Assembly: GCF_014127105.1 (NCBI RefSeq)
Contig: NZ_CP059902.1
Span: forward strand, 3,068,001 to 3,132,000
From: Devosia sp. MC521
GTDB taxonomy: Bacteria > Pseudomonadota > Alphaproteobacteria > Rhizobiales > Devosiaceae
Direction of reading: 5' to 3'
DNA length: 64,000 nucleotides
Under the pieces are notes generated by a model that saw nothing but the letters and a program-made list of their open reading frames with translations, had not been told where the DNA came from and made no database searches. A program made the translations under genes and the position numbers. Positions 53,531-61,929 of this stretch are shown here, one piece after another. Each line of letters opens with the position of its first letter. The first letter of the stretch is position 1.

Positions 53531-54145
53531 ATGACTGTGATTTCCTCAATCGCTGAACTCGAGGCGCTCTATCAACCAGCGCCAGCCCCCGCCTCCCTGG
53601 TGAAGGTCAGCCCCACAGTCACACAGGAATACGCCCGCCTCATCGAAGCCAGCCCCTTTGTGGCACTCGCGACGTCTGGCCCCGAAGGCCTCGACTGCTC
53701 GCCCCGTGGCGACAAACCGGGTTTCATTCGGATTCATGACAGCAGCACGCTGATGATGCCGGATCGCCGGGGCAATAACCGTATCGACAGCCTGCGAAAT
53801 ATCGTGCGGGATCCCCGCTGTGCGCTTCTTTTTCTCATTCCGGGCTCCGGCACCACATTGCGGGTCAATGGCCGGGCGCATCTTTCGGCAGACCCCGCCT
53901 TACTCGAAAGCTTCGCCATCGAGGAAAAAGCACCGCGGACCGTCGTCGTGTTGCAGATTGAGGAAATTTACTTCCAGTGCGCCCGCGCCATCATGCGCTC
54001 GGAGCTATGGAACCCGGATCATCACGTCGATCCCAAAGATCTTCCCTCTGCGGGACAAATGTTAGCCGCGATCACAGCCAATGCCGTCGGCGGCGAGAGC
54101 TATGATAAATCTTGGCCTCAACGGGCCAAAGAGACGCTCTGGTGA
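53531..54145 (+). CDS. pyridoxamine-5'-phosphate-oxidase-like FMN protein (MSMEG_1061 type)
   Basis: A 204-residue protein with the split-barrel flavin fold: YARLIEASPFVALATSGPEG then LDCSPRGDKPGFIRI, RRGNNRIDSLRNIVRDPRCA, and the C-terminal IYFQCARAIMRSELWNPDHH. This matches the MSMEG_1061 subgroup of PPOX flavoproteins, thought to bind FMN or F420 and reduce small molecules. ATG at 53531 follows GGAGG. It converges with the histidine kinase gene, leaving 2 bases between stop codons, and is probably a separate unit. Confidence 0.85.
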   Translation: MTVISSIAELEALYQPAPAPASLVKVSPTVTQEYARLIEASPFVALATSGPEGLDCSPRGDKPGFIRIHDSSTLMMPDRRGNNRIDSLRNIVRDPRCALLFLIPGSGTTLRVNGRAHLSADPALLESFAIEEKAPRTVVVLQIEEIYFQCARAIMRSELWNPDHHVDPKDLPSAGQMLAAITANAVGGESYDKSWPQRAKETLW

Positions 54146-54147
54146 AA

Positions 54148-56094
54148 TCAGGCTGCGGGAGCCTCTGTTAGGGTCGCGATCAGCTTCTGCAGCTCGCCTT
54201 GTGTAAATGGCTTGGCCAAGCGCGGCAGGTTCATCCGTCGGGCCTGCTCAATATCGGCATAGCCACTGGCTAAAGCGACGGGAAGCTCTGGGTACTGCTT
54301 GATAATTTCTTCAGCCAGCGCCACCCCAGTCATGCGCGGCATGGCGTGATCCGTGATAACGAGATCAATGTCTTGGTTCGCTTCGAGCAGGGCCAAAGCC
54401 TCCGCACCTGAATGCGCCTCAACGACCTTATGACCAAGTTCCTCGAGCATGAGCGAGGTGTTGAGCAAAACCAGCGCATCATCATCAACCGCTAGGACTT
54501 TGAGCTGGGTCTTAGCAATGCGCGGTGTCAGGGCATCAGGCTTGATCACTTCAGCCACCGGCTCAGTCTCGGCGGCGAGTGCCTCAAGCCAAAGCTCGAC
54601 CCTAGTCCCTTCCCCCTTAACGCTGTAGATCGACATCATGCCGCCGGACTGCTCAGCGATCCCCTGAACCATCGGCAGTCCCAAACCGGTCCCTTTTCCG
54701 ACCCCTTTAGTGGTAAAGAACGGTTCACGAGCATGCGCTAGCGTCTCTTCGTCCATGCCTTCGCCAGTGTCCTCAACCGACAGGCAAACATACTTGCCGG
54801 GTTTGAGTTTCACATGGCCAGGAGCGATGTCGTGCTCCGCTGCGGAAAACCGAAGCGTGCCACCGTTCGGCATGGCATCGCGCGCATTGACGGCCAAGTT
54901 CAGCAGCGCGGCATCCAAATGATTGGGATCTGTGCTGACCTTGGGCAGGCTAATCGGAAAGCGCGTTTCCACCATCACCGAGTGCCCAAGCGTACGGCTC
55001 AAGAGTTCACCCATTCCCCGCACCACTTCAGCAAGGTCAACAGGACGATTCTCCAAGTCCTGCTTGCGGGCAAAAGCCAACATGCGTTTGGTCAATTGGG
55101 CGCCACGTTGGGCGGCTTGATAGGCGTTGTCGATGAGGCGACTATTGCGGTCATCAGCGGGCAATCGCCTTTTCAGCACTTCAAGGCTGCCCATCACCAC
55201 CATCAAGAGATTGTTGAAGTCGTGCGCGACACCACCCGTCAGTTGACCTATTGCCTCAAGCTTTTGGGTCTGGAACAATTCTTCGCGGGCTTGCTCCAAA
55301 CTCTCCTGCTGGTTGATCCGATCGGTAATATCACGAACGATTTTGGCGAAACCAACGAGCATTCCATTACTGTCGCGTATTGCGTCAATTGCAATGCTGG
55401 CCCAAAAAACCGTCCCATCCTTGCGAACGCGTTGCGCTTCATCGTGGAAATGGCCTTTGGTGGCGGCAATCTCAAGCGCCCTCTGAGGCAGTCCCGCCGC
55501 TTGAGCCTCGCTCGGGAAAAACGCAGAAAAATGCGTGCCGATTATCTCTTCGGCGGTATAGCCGTTGATCCGCTCCGCACCCTTGTTCCAGCTTTCAACA
55601 CGACCCTCCAAGCTCAACATGGAAATCGCATAGTCTGAAACATTCATAACCAGAGTGCGAAATCCGTCTTCGGTCCCGAGCGGATGAACGTCAGCGCTAT
55701 CGAACTCATCTATCGCACGGATCGTTACGCCATACGCGGCATCGCGCTCATTTTGGCCCACAAGTGCTTCCGCCGTAACGTGCACGGCAACCGGAGACGA
55801 GGTTCCACGAACTAAAAATTCCGTGCTCTCAAATCGACCGGCTTCGCCTATCGCCTGCTGAATGCACGTCATTAGGCCTAGCGAGTGAGAACTGCCTTTA
55901 AACAAGCTATCGAGATGCTGACCAATGGCGTCGGTCGCCGACAAACCGCTGAGTAACGTAGCGCCACGATTCCACGAGGTTATCCGCCCCTCGTCATCAA
56001 GAGCGAAAATCGCATACTCGCTTATCGTGTCGACCAGAAACTTGAAGCGTTCGGTCTCACCCGGGCTTAGCAGCCGAGATGGATCATTGTGCAT
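54148..56094 (-). CDS. hybrid sensor histidine kinase (PAS-PAS-HisKA-HATPase-REC)
   Basis: A 648-residue cytoplasmic kinase. Two PAS domains (about residues 12-125, with SEYAIFALDDEGRITSWNRG, and 145-255, with DYAISMLSLEGRVESWNKGA) precede a coiled-coil, the H-box GQLTGGVAHDFNNLLMVVMG, an ATPase domain (VEDTGEGMDEET, GKGTGLGLPMV) and a C-terminal receiver with the phospho-acceptor Asp in LVITDHAMPRMTG. There is no membrane span, so the signal is internal (small molecule, light or redox through PAS). No separate output regulator is adjacent; cpdR at 57.3 kb is 1.2 kb away and need not be its partner. Confidence 0.93.
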   Translation of the reverse strand: MHNDPSRLLSPGETERFKFLVDTISEYAIFALDDEGRITSWNRGATLLSGLSATDAIGQHLDSLFKGSSHSLGLMTCIQQAIGEAGRFESTEFLVRGTSSPVAVHVTAEALVGQNERDAAYGVTIRAIDEFDSADVHPLGTEDGFRTLVMNVSDYAISMLSLEGRVESWNKGAERINGYTAEEIIGTHFSAFFPSEAQAAGLPQRALEIAATKGHFHDEAQRVRKDGTVFWASIAIDAIRDSNGMLVGFAKIVRDITDRINQQESLEQAREELFQTQKLEAIGQLTGGVAHDFNNLLMVVMGSLEVLKRRLPADDRNSRLIDNAYQAAQRGAQLTKRMLAFARKQDLENRPVDLAEVVRGMGELLSRTLGHSVMVETRFPISLPKVSTDPNHLDAALLNLAVNARDAMPNGGTLRFSAAEHDIAPGHVKLKPGKYVCLSVEDTGEGMDEETLAHAREPFFTTKGVGKGTGLGLPMVQGIAEQSGGMMSIYSVKGEGTRVELWLEALAAETEPVAEVIKPDALTPRIAKTQLKVLAVDDDALVLLNTSLMLEELGHKVVEAHSGAEALALLEANQDIDLVITDHAMPRMTGVALAEEIIKQYPELPVALASGYADIEQARRMNLPRLAKPFTQGELQKLIATLTEAPAA

Positions 56095-56544
56095 AGGCGA
56101 ACGCTCTCCATCAATTCAGCAGATGAACTCATGCTCAGCGACTTGGTTCCGCGTTTGCATCGCTACTTTTGCGCCAGAGACAAGCAACGGTCGGACCGAG
56201 ATCGACACACGCACTTTAGCCAACGCTTATTAATTAAAAATATGGACTGACAGTTGTATAGAGCGTTTCTATCCTTGCTGAAAGCAAGTGACAAGCACTC
56301 CAATTTCATCAAATCAATAAATCACCAAACCAGCAAGCAATTCCGAAGTGTACATCCCATCCCGAGCCTCCTAAAGTTAACTTTCTGCAACAACACCCAA
56401 CAAAAACAACACCAACTCCGCCCCCCTCAGGGAAAATGCTAAAGGCGAACGATCATCGCCTTCGCGTTTAAGATGAACTTATCGGAGTTATCCCCGGACC
56501 GCTGGCTCGGCATAGGCTCTCTACAGCGCAAAAAGAGAGTTGAA
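56095..56544. other. gene-poor, A/T-rich intergenic region
   Basis: About 450 bases without a credible gene. The stretch 56220-56420 is clearly richer in A/T than the rest of the window and holds CAACAAC-type simple sequence. A 7-bp hairpin (AAGGCGA / TCGCCTT) lies at 56442-56462. It must contain the kinase promoter and that of the small spike-like gene. Confidence 0.55.
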
Positions 56545-56808
56545 ATGACAGATCGATATTCCGGCCACGCCAAGAGCTTGAGCTCCCCTGCGGACCACGG
56601 CTTCCCCATAAGCCCTTCTGACTCGCTAGACCTAACCGAGCCGACCCGAGCCATTTATGTTGGGACCGGCGGCAATCTTGCTGTGACACTGCTGTCCGGC
56701 GCCGAGTTAACATTGGCCAACATCCCCACAGGCAGCATAATGCCAATCCGCATTCGGCGCATCAAAGCGACAAATACCACGGCCACCAATTTGGTGGGCT
56801 TGGTTTAG
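56545..56808 (+). CDS. orphan spike-base-like protein (phage/gene transfer agent type)
   Basis: An 87-residue protein. The core TEPTRAIYVGTGGNLAVTLL, then TLANIPTGSIMPIRIRRIKA and TNTTATNLVGLV, resembles the short head-spike base proteins of gene transfer agents and related phages (the Rcc01079 type). No capsid, portal or other GTA gene is near. ATG at 56545 follows AGAGAG; the longer frame from 56473 is less likely. It sits directly beside a tRNA-Val cluster, a usual place for phage integration, which could explain a leftover gene; alternatively it is a stand-alone GTA accessory. The family call is from memory of the pattern. Confidence 0.6.
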   Translation: MTDRYSGHAKSLSSPADHGFPISPSDSLDLTEPTRAIYVGTGGNLAVTLLSGAELTLANIPTGSIMPIRIRRIKATNTTATNLVGLV

Positions 56809-56836
56809 GCGACTTCATTTTTTGATGAAAAAGAGA

Positions 56837-56911
<75 letters not shown>

Positions 56912-56989
56912 ATCTCTCGGGTGAACTGTCTTACAACCTCGTCTATCCGGTTTCCCGCATGAACTGAGCTGAAAGCCTGTTCTGTATCA

Positions 56990-57064
56990 TGGTGGGTGCG
57001 ACAGGGATTGAACCTGTGACCCCTGCCGTGTGAAGGCAGTGCTCTCCCGCTGAGCTACGCACCC
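56990..57064 (-). tRNA. tRNA-Val (anticodon CAC)
   Basis: The minus strand reads GGGTGCGTAGCTCAGCGGGA at the 5' end; acceptor stem GGGTGCG/CGCACCC, anticodon arm CTGCC-TTCACAC-GGCAG with anticodon CAC, T-loop GTTCAATCC, CCA encoded. It lies between the two GAC copies and is probably in one transcript with them. Confidence 0.96.
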
Positions 57065-57090
57065 CCTGCGCTGTGCAGAGGAGAAAGAGA

Positions 57091-57165
<75 letters not shown>

Positions 57166-57331
57166 ATCTCTCTCGGGTCAGAAGCGTTGCCGCTTCCGAT
57201 GTTGGCGATAGACCATATTTCGGTTCCGCCGGTCAAGAGGCCGTTTGCCCCCTGTGGATTACTTTCGCAAATTCTTTTGCAGTTTCCGCAGATTACCGCG
57301 AAACGCCTAGCATTTTGCGCGCACGCCCCGC

Positions 57332-57691
57332 TTATGCGGCGAGTAGGCGTTCCACTTCACTCACCAAATCGCGCAAGTGGAATGGCTTCGACAAAACAGA
57401 GGCATCCTTGGGCGCGTCGCTGTCTGGGTTCAATGCGACAGCGGCAAAGCCAGTGATGAACATGACCTTGAGATCTGGATCGAGTTCGGTGGCACGACGT
57501 GCCAACTCGATCCCGTCCATTTCGGGCATCACAATATCACTGAGCAGCAGCGAGAAAGGTTCCTCGCGCAGACGCTCATAGGCTGACAGCCCATTGTCGA
57601 ATGAGACAACGTCATAGCCTGCGTTCTTGAGCGCGCGCGTCAGGAACTGGCGCATATCATTGTCGTCTTCAGCAAGCAGAATTCGCTTCAT
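57332..57691 (-). CDS. cpdR: CpdR-type single-domain response regulator
   Basis: A 119-residue receiver without output domain, starting MKRILLAEDDNDMRQFLTRA. The acidic pair D9/D10, phospho-acceptor D52 in LLLSDIVMPEMDG and K102 in LSKPFHLRDLV are all present. In Caulobacter and rhizobia CpdR, when unphosphorylated, directs ClpXP to substrates such as PdeA and helps degrade CtrA; phosphorylation through ChpT turns it off. The alanine end (RLLAA) could be a ClpX-type degron. ATG at 57691 follows AGGG. The divergent N-formylglutamate amidohydrolase gene is the usual neighbour of cpdR in Rhizobiales, supporting the call. Confidence 0.85.
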   Translation of the reverse strand: MKRILLAEDDNDMRQFLTRALKNAGYDVVSFDNGLSAYERLREEPFSLLLSDIVMPEMDGIELARRATELDPDLKVMFITGFAAVALNPDSDAPKDASVLSKPFHLRDLVSEVERLLAA

Positions 57692-57901
57692 CAGCATCCC
57701 TGATGTCGTCTTTAAGAGTGAGTCGGAGTTCTGGCGATATTTATGCCAGTTCTGCAGTTTCGCAACCACTCTCGACCATAGGCAGTTCTTTCGAGGAACG
57801 CCACAAGGCAATTGCGCGACAAACTGGACAAGTCGGCCGCGAAGGGCGAAACTGGTATGAGCAAAATCACGGCGGCGCTCTGAGCGCAATGGGGGAAACG
57901 C

Positions 57902-58795
57902 GTGCGATCCGATTATTGGGATCAACCTGCATTCGAAACCATCCGCCCGCGGCGGCCGGTATCGCCCCTTGTTTTCAATTCACCTCATTCTGGCAAAGTC
58001 TATCCAGAACGATTTCTGGCAATGGCACGGCTCGATCATCTGTCGATCCGCCAATCGGAAGACGCTTATGTGGACGAACTCTTCGCCCGAGCACCACATC
58101 TTGGCGCCCCCTTACTGAGAGCGCATTTTCCGCGCGCGTATCTGGACGTCAATCGTGAACCGTGGGAGCTGGATCCCACGATGTTCGTCGACTCCTTATC
58201 AGATCGCTTTAACACCACCTCGCCGCGCGTTGCCGCTGGCTTGGGCACCATTGCCCGCGTAGTCGCTGAGAATAAGCCTATCTACCGCGAACGCCTGACC
58301 ATGGACGATGCTCGCATGCGTATTGAGGGGATTTATCACCCCTACCACGCTGCGCTTCAAAAGCTCTTGAGTGAGGCTATTGCCCATTCGGGAATTGCGA
58401 TCCTCATTGATTGTCATTCTATGCCGCGTATTGGTCGCAACGGTGAACGCGCTACGCCGGACGTCGTATTGGGCGACCGCTACGGCACGACCTGCGCCGC
58501 CCCCCTCATCGATCTGGTCGAAACCGCATTCACCACGGCAGGGTTAAAGGTCGCCAGAAACCGCCCCTATGCGGGGGGATTTTGCACGCGGTCCTATGGC
58601 CGCCCCCAGCATGGTGTCCACGCGCTCCAGATCGAAATCAGCCGCCACCTCTATATGAACGAGGTCACCCTCGAAAAACACTCGGGCTTCGCCACCATGA
58701 AAACGGTGATCGACAGCCTGATCCAGACCCTGATCGGTCTTGACCTCGTCGCCTTAGCGACAAATCGGGTTGGACTGTCTAAGGCGGCAGAATAG
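57902..58795 (+). CDS. N-formylglutamate amidohydrolase family protein
   Basis: A 297-residue enzyme starting at GTG behind GGGGGAAA. VFNSPHSGKVYPERFL with a conserved His, DVNREPWELDPTMFVD, the metal-region IAILIDCHSMPRIGRNGERA and NRPYAGGFCTRSYGRPQHGV then HALQIEISRHLYMNE are family hallmarks. Members hydrolyse N-formylglutamate to glutamate and formate in one version of histidine breakdown (HutG). No other hut gene is near, so it may act on other N-formyl or N-acyl amino acids. It is divergent from cpdR. Confidence 0.88.
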   Translation: MRSDYWDQPAFETIRPRRPVSPLVFNSPHSGKVYPERFLAMARLDHLSIRQSEDAYVDELFARAPHLGAPLLRAHFPRAYLDVNREPWELDPTMFVDSLSDRFNTTSPRVAAGLGTIARVVAENKPIYRERLTMDDARMRIEGIYHPYHAALQKLLSEAIAHSGIAILIDCHSMPRIGRNGERATPDVVLGDRYGTTCAAPLIDLVETAFTTAGLKVARNRPYAGGFCTRSYGRPQHGVHALQIEISRHLYMNEVTLEKHSGFATMKTVIDSLIQTLIGLDLVALATNRVGLSKAAE

Positions 58796-58930
58796 AAAAC
58801 CAATCATCCCCTCTGCTTAGAACCAACATGGCCCGAACTGCGCCGATCAGAAATGCTTTAGGGGTTTAACCCTGCTGCATTGCAAGCTATCTGCTTTGGT
58901 CAGAAAACCCGCTGGCATTGGTGAGCGATA

Positions 58931-59737
58931 ATGGCCGACCTCCCCTCAGAAATTGACTTTGCCCGCATTCAGGCGACGCTACTTGCGGCCGCCGACGCAG
59001 CGGCGGCAAAAACACTTCCCCTTTTCCGCACACCGATCGCCGTTGACAACAAGCTGGCCAAGGGCTTTGATCCTGTGACGGAAGCGGACAAAGGTGCTGA
59101 AACCGCCATCCGCGCCGTGATCGAACAAGCATTCCCGGACCATGCGATCATCGGCGAAGAATGGGGCCGCACAGGGGATAGTCGTTATAGCTGGATCATC
59201 GACCCGGTTGACGGCACACGGGCGTTCATTTCCGGTGCACCCGTTTGGGGCACACTCATCGCCTTTGCTGTAGACGGTGTTGCGGTCGCAGGCCTGATGA
59301 GCCAACCGTTCATTGGCGAGAATTACCTAGCGGTGCCAGGGGCATCCACCTATCGGCGCGGGGAACTTGCCCAATCGAACAGAACTTCCGGCCTAAGCGA
59401 ATTGGCGTCAGCGCGGGTATTCACAACCACACCCAAGCTGTTTGACACGGAAGACCTCCAGGCTAAATGGCAAGCAATAGAAGGCGCAACGCGTCTCCAG
59501 CGCTTTGGCATGGACTGCTATGGATATGCACTACTCGCCTCTGGCCATGCAGATCTCGTCGTTGAACCATACCTGAACACATACGACATTGCCGCCCTGG
59601 TGCCGATCATCCGAGAAGCTGGCGGCGCCATATCTTGTTGGGATGGATCAGAGCCCACAGGTGGCGGAAATGTAGTCGCAGCCGCGAGCGAAGAACTGCT
59701 CGAAAAAGCGCTAGAACTCATCACTAAAGCCAAATAA
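58931..59737 (+). CDS. hisN: histidinol-phosphatase, inositol-monophosphatase-like
   Basis: A 268-residue Mg-dependent phosphatase. Metal ligands are seen in PVTEADKGAE, IIGEEWG and the signature IIDPVDGTRAFISGAPVWGT; LNTYDIAALVPIIREAGGAI supplies the last aspartate. FISGAPVWGTLI and RLQRFGMDCYGYALLASGHA are typical of HisN instead of inositol phosphatase or CysQ. HisN removes phosphate from histidinol phosphate, the penultimate stage of histidine synthesis. It lies 135 bases after the amidohydrolase gene on the same strand but with its own probable promoter. Confidence 0.9.
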   Translation: MADLPSEIDFARIQATLLAAADAAAAKTLPLFRTPIAVDNKLAKGFDPVTEADKGAETAIRAVIEQAFPDHAIIGEEWGRTGDSRYSWIIDPVDGTRAFISGAPVWGTLIAFAVDGVAVAGLMSQPFIGENYLAVPGASTYRRGELAQSNRTSGLSELASARVFTTTPKLFDTEDLQAKWQAIEGATRLQRFGMDCYGYALLASGHADLVVEPYLNTYDIAALVPIIREAGGAISCWDGSEPTGGGNVVAAASEELLEKALELITKAK

Positions 59738-59771
59738 TCGCCGAACGTTTTATTAACTGACAACATGTTAG

Positions 59772-61085
59772 ATGCCTCCACGCGCTTTCGCTGGGGGCAT
59801 CGAAACTTTGCGCAATCTCAAAAAATTTCTCACCGACAATTCGGGTGGGGTCGCCATAATATTTGGCATTCTCCTGCCATCGCTGCTTGGAGTTTCCGCA
59901 CTCGCCATTGAAGTGGGCTCTTGGTACGCGGATAAGAACCGTCTGCAAATCGCGGCGGACGCAGCGGCCTATAGCGCGCTTGTCGCCTATCAGAAGGACA
60001 AGTCACTCACTGATGCCGTCACCATAGGCATCGCTGAGGCACGTGCATCTGGATATTCAGGACCAGACGATCAGATCGTGATTTTGATCCCGTCGCCAGA
60101 CGGAACTTTGGGCGCTAATTCCTCACGCGCCATCCTCCAAGAACCCTCGCGCCTGTTCCTGTCGCAACTCTTTCTCAAACAGAGCTGGCTCGATATCTCT
60201 ACCGTTTCGTATGCCACGGCGAACACTGCCGTGCCGAATGCGCCGTGCATGTTGGCGCTAAAGCAGAAGCAGTCTCGCTCGATCCTCATTGCGGCCTCTG
60301 TCCAAGTGAACATGAGCTGCACGGTCGCGACCAATTCCAACAGCGCGGACGCTATATGGGGTGAAGGGTCAACCCGACTGGTCGCCGAATGCGCAACCAC
60401 GCCAGGGAATTACGCCACCAACGGCAGCGCAAAAATCACCTTTAGCAATTGCCCCAATGGCACTTATACGCGTGCCGAAACCAGCAACCATCTCGTTGGC
60501 ACCCAGTTTTGGGGCACAAGCCAAATTCCAGACACCAACACCTTGGCCGATCAGAATGTTGCCCAAGGCCGGTATGGCGCAGGCATGCCCGGCGGCGCCA
60601 GCCTGCATCCGGGAAAATATGGCAAACAGGTTGAAATCGCCGGCATAGTGACGCTGGCTCCGGGCATCTATTATTTTACGGCCGGCTTCCGCGCCACGAA
60701 TGGCGCCAAAATTATCGGCGAGGGCGTCACGATCTATGTCGATCAAACGCACGTCCTAGACATTGCCCAAGATGTTCAATGGCAGTTGAGTGCGCCAAAA
60801 ACCGGCCCAACGGCGGGTATGGCTATCATGGGGAACCCCAATCTTGCCGGTAGAGATGTCCGTCTCATCGGCATTTTGGGCAATGTGCAAGGCGCAGTCT
60901 ATTTCCCCAATGATAGACTGCTCACCGAGGCAGGAACCAACCTCGCCACGGCCCGCTGCACACAGATTGTAGCGTCAATGATCGATATTCGCGGTGCGGG
61001 TACCATCAACAATAATTGCTCAGGCGGCACTGGTGCGAGTGCAAATGCCGGCCATATCCGTCTCGCCAAAGGTCCTGCAGCATGA
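59772..61085 (+). CDS. TadG-like pilus/secretion protein
   Basis: A 437-residue protein whose N-terminus DNSGGVAIIFGILLPSLLGV then SALAIEVGSWYADKNRLQIA, ADAAAYSAL is the Tad/TadE-like pseudopilin segment that ends up in the inner membrane. There is no von Willebrand A domain, unlike many TadG proteins. The rest is periplasmic and beta-rich (VEIAGIVTLAPGIYYFTAGF and GAKIIGEGVTIYVDQ), looking like a repeat helix, with several cysteines. ATG at 59772 is used; TTG at 59808, behind GGGGGC, is a good alternative. It is coupled to the next gene by ATGA overlap. Confidence 0.83.
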   Translation: MPPRAFAGGIETLRNLKKFLTDNSGGVAIIFGILLPSLLGVSALAIEVGSWYADKNRLQIAADAAAYSALVAYQKDKSLTDAVTIGIAEARASGYSGPDDQIVILIPSPDGTLGANSSRAILQEPSRLFLSQLFLKQSWLDISTVSYATANTAVPNAPCMLALKQKQSRSILIAASVQVNMSCTVATNSNSADAIWGEGSTRLVAECATTPGNYATNGSAKITFSNCPNGTYTRAETSNHLVGTQFWGTSQIPDTNTLADQNVAQGRYGAGMPGGASLHPGKYGKQVEIAGIVTLAPGIYYFTAGFRATNGAKIIGEGVTIYVDQTHVLDIAQDVQWQLSAPKTGPTAGMAIMGNPNLAGRDVRLIGILGNVQGAVYFPNDRLLTEAGTNLATARCTQIVASMIDIRGAGTINNNCSGGTGASANAGHIRLAKGPAA

Positions 61086-61522
61086 TGGCCCTCTTGCGCA
61101 TTCTTCGTCGGTTTTGGCGCACGGCAGCCGGACATGCGGCAATTGAGTTCGCCCTCATCGTCCCAATCGTTCTCCTTCTGCTTGTCGCGGTTTACGATCT
61201 CGGAACCGGGTTCACTGAAAAGATCAAAGTGCAGTCTGCGCTCAACTCTGGAATGCAGCACGTTATGCAGACCGAGGGCACAGACTTGGCCATGACCACC
61301 ACGGTCATTAATCATCAGCTGAACGATAAAGCCGGGGCAGCCAGCGTTTCCGTCGAGAAAATCTGCCGCTGCAACAGTCAGGCTATCGCCTGCAGCCAGA
61401 GTTGCTACAAGGGCGTCGCGCACTACGTTCTGGCAAGCGCCAGCCTGCCTTATGCGAGCCCGCTCATGAGCGTCGACATGTCCGTATCCGCCAATTTTGA
61501 ACTCTTTGTAGGGTACAAATAA
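61082..61522 (+). CDS. TadE-like pseudopilin 1
   Basis: A 146-residue protein with basic N-terminus and the class signature AGHAAIEFALIVPIVLLLLV, then AVYDLGTGF; the glutamate in AIEFALI is the conserved TadE residue. The periplasmic part contains a cysteine-rich stretch (CRCNSQAIACSQSC). Its start overlaps the stop of the TadG-like gene, and its stop overlaps the next start (TAATG), so the three are translated as a set. TadE/TadF are minor pilins of tight-adherence (Flp) pili. Confidence 0.85.
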   Translation: MMALLRILRRFWRTAAGHAAIEFALIVPIVLLLLVAVYDLGTGFTEKIKVQSALNSGMQHVMQTEGTDLAMTTTVINHQLNDKAGAASVSVEKICRCNSQAIACSQSCYKGVAHYVLASASLPYASPLMSVDMSVSANFELFVGYK

Positions 61523-61929
61523 TGCGGCGGCGGAGAAATTCTAAAAGCGCACTGCTCGACGACGTCGGTGGTTCAGCCGTGGAATTTGCGCTGATCGCTC
61601 CCATCTTTATTCTGACGTTGGTCGGCCTAACAGAAGTGGGCTTCGCCATTCACGCGCACGCCACACTGACCCAGATCGCCGAAGGAGGCGCACGTCACCT
61701 TCTGTTCGCCCCAGAGGATAGAAGTGGCGCTACAACCCAGATCTTTGCGGACACCAAGGGCACCACGATCACTGCTGAGGACCTCACAGTCGCGCTGACT
61801 GAAAAGAGCGCGCCCTATCCTCACTTGGAGGTCACGCTGAGTTATATCTTCCGACCGGTTGGCCCATTTCCACTTCCGAGTGGCATCCCTATGGTCGCCC
61901 GTGCTTCGGTTCCGCTTGGCGGCACCTAA
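61522..61929 (+). CDS. TadE-like pseudopilin 2
   Basis: A 135-residue protein with the signature GGSAVEFALIAPIFILTLVG then LTEVGFAIHAHATLTQIAEG, including the conserved glutamate in AVEFALI. It is the third of three overlapping genes. Its 3' end overlaps the convergent hydrolase gene by 4 bases, and no terminator separates them. No motor, secretin or major pilin gene is in the window, so the set must use machinery from elsewhere or act on its own. Confidence 0.87.
   Translation: MRRRRNSKSALLDDVGGSAVEFALIAPIFILTLVGLTEVGFAIHAHATLTQIAEGGARHLLFAPEDRSGATTQIFADTKGTTITAEDLTVALTEKSAPYPHLEVTLSYIFRPVGPFPLPSGIPMVARASVPLGGT

Noticed and set aside
54814..55638. A 274-codon plus-strand frame within the histidine kinase
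   Set aside because: The kinase domains are clear on the minus strand; the frame has no start signal and a random-looking product.
56254..56442. A 62-codon frame upstream of the spike-like gene
   Set aside because: It lies in A/T-rich sequence, has atypical Asn/Gln/Lys content and no ribosome site.
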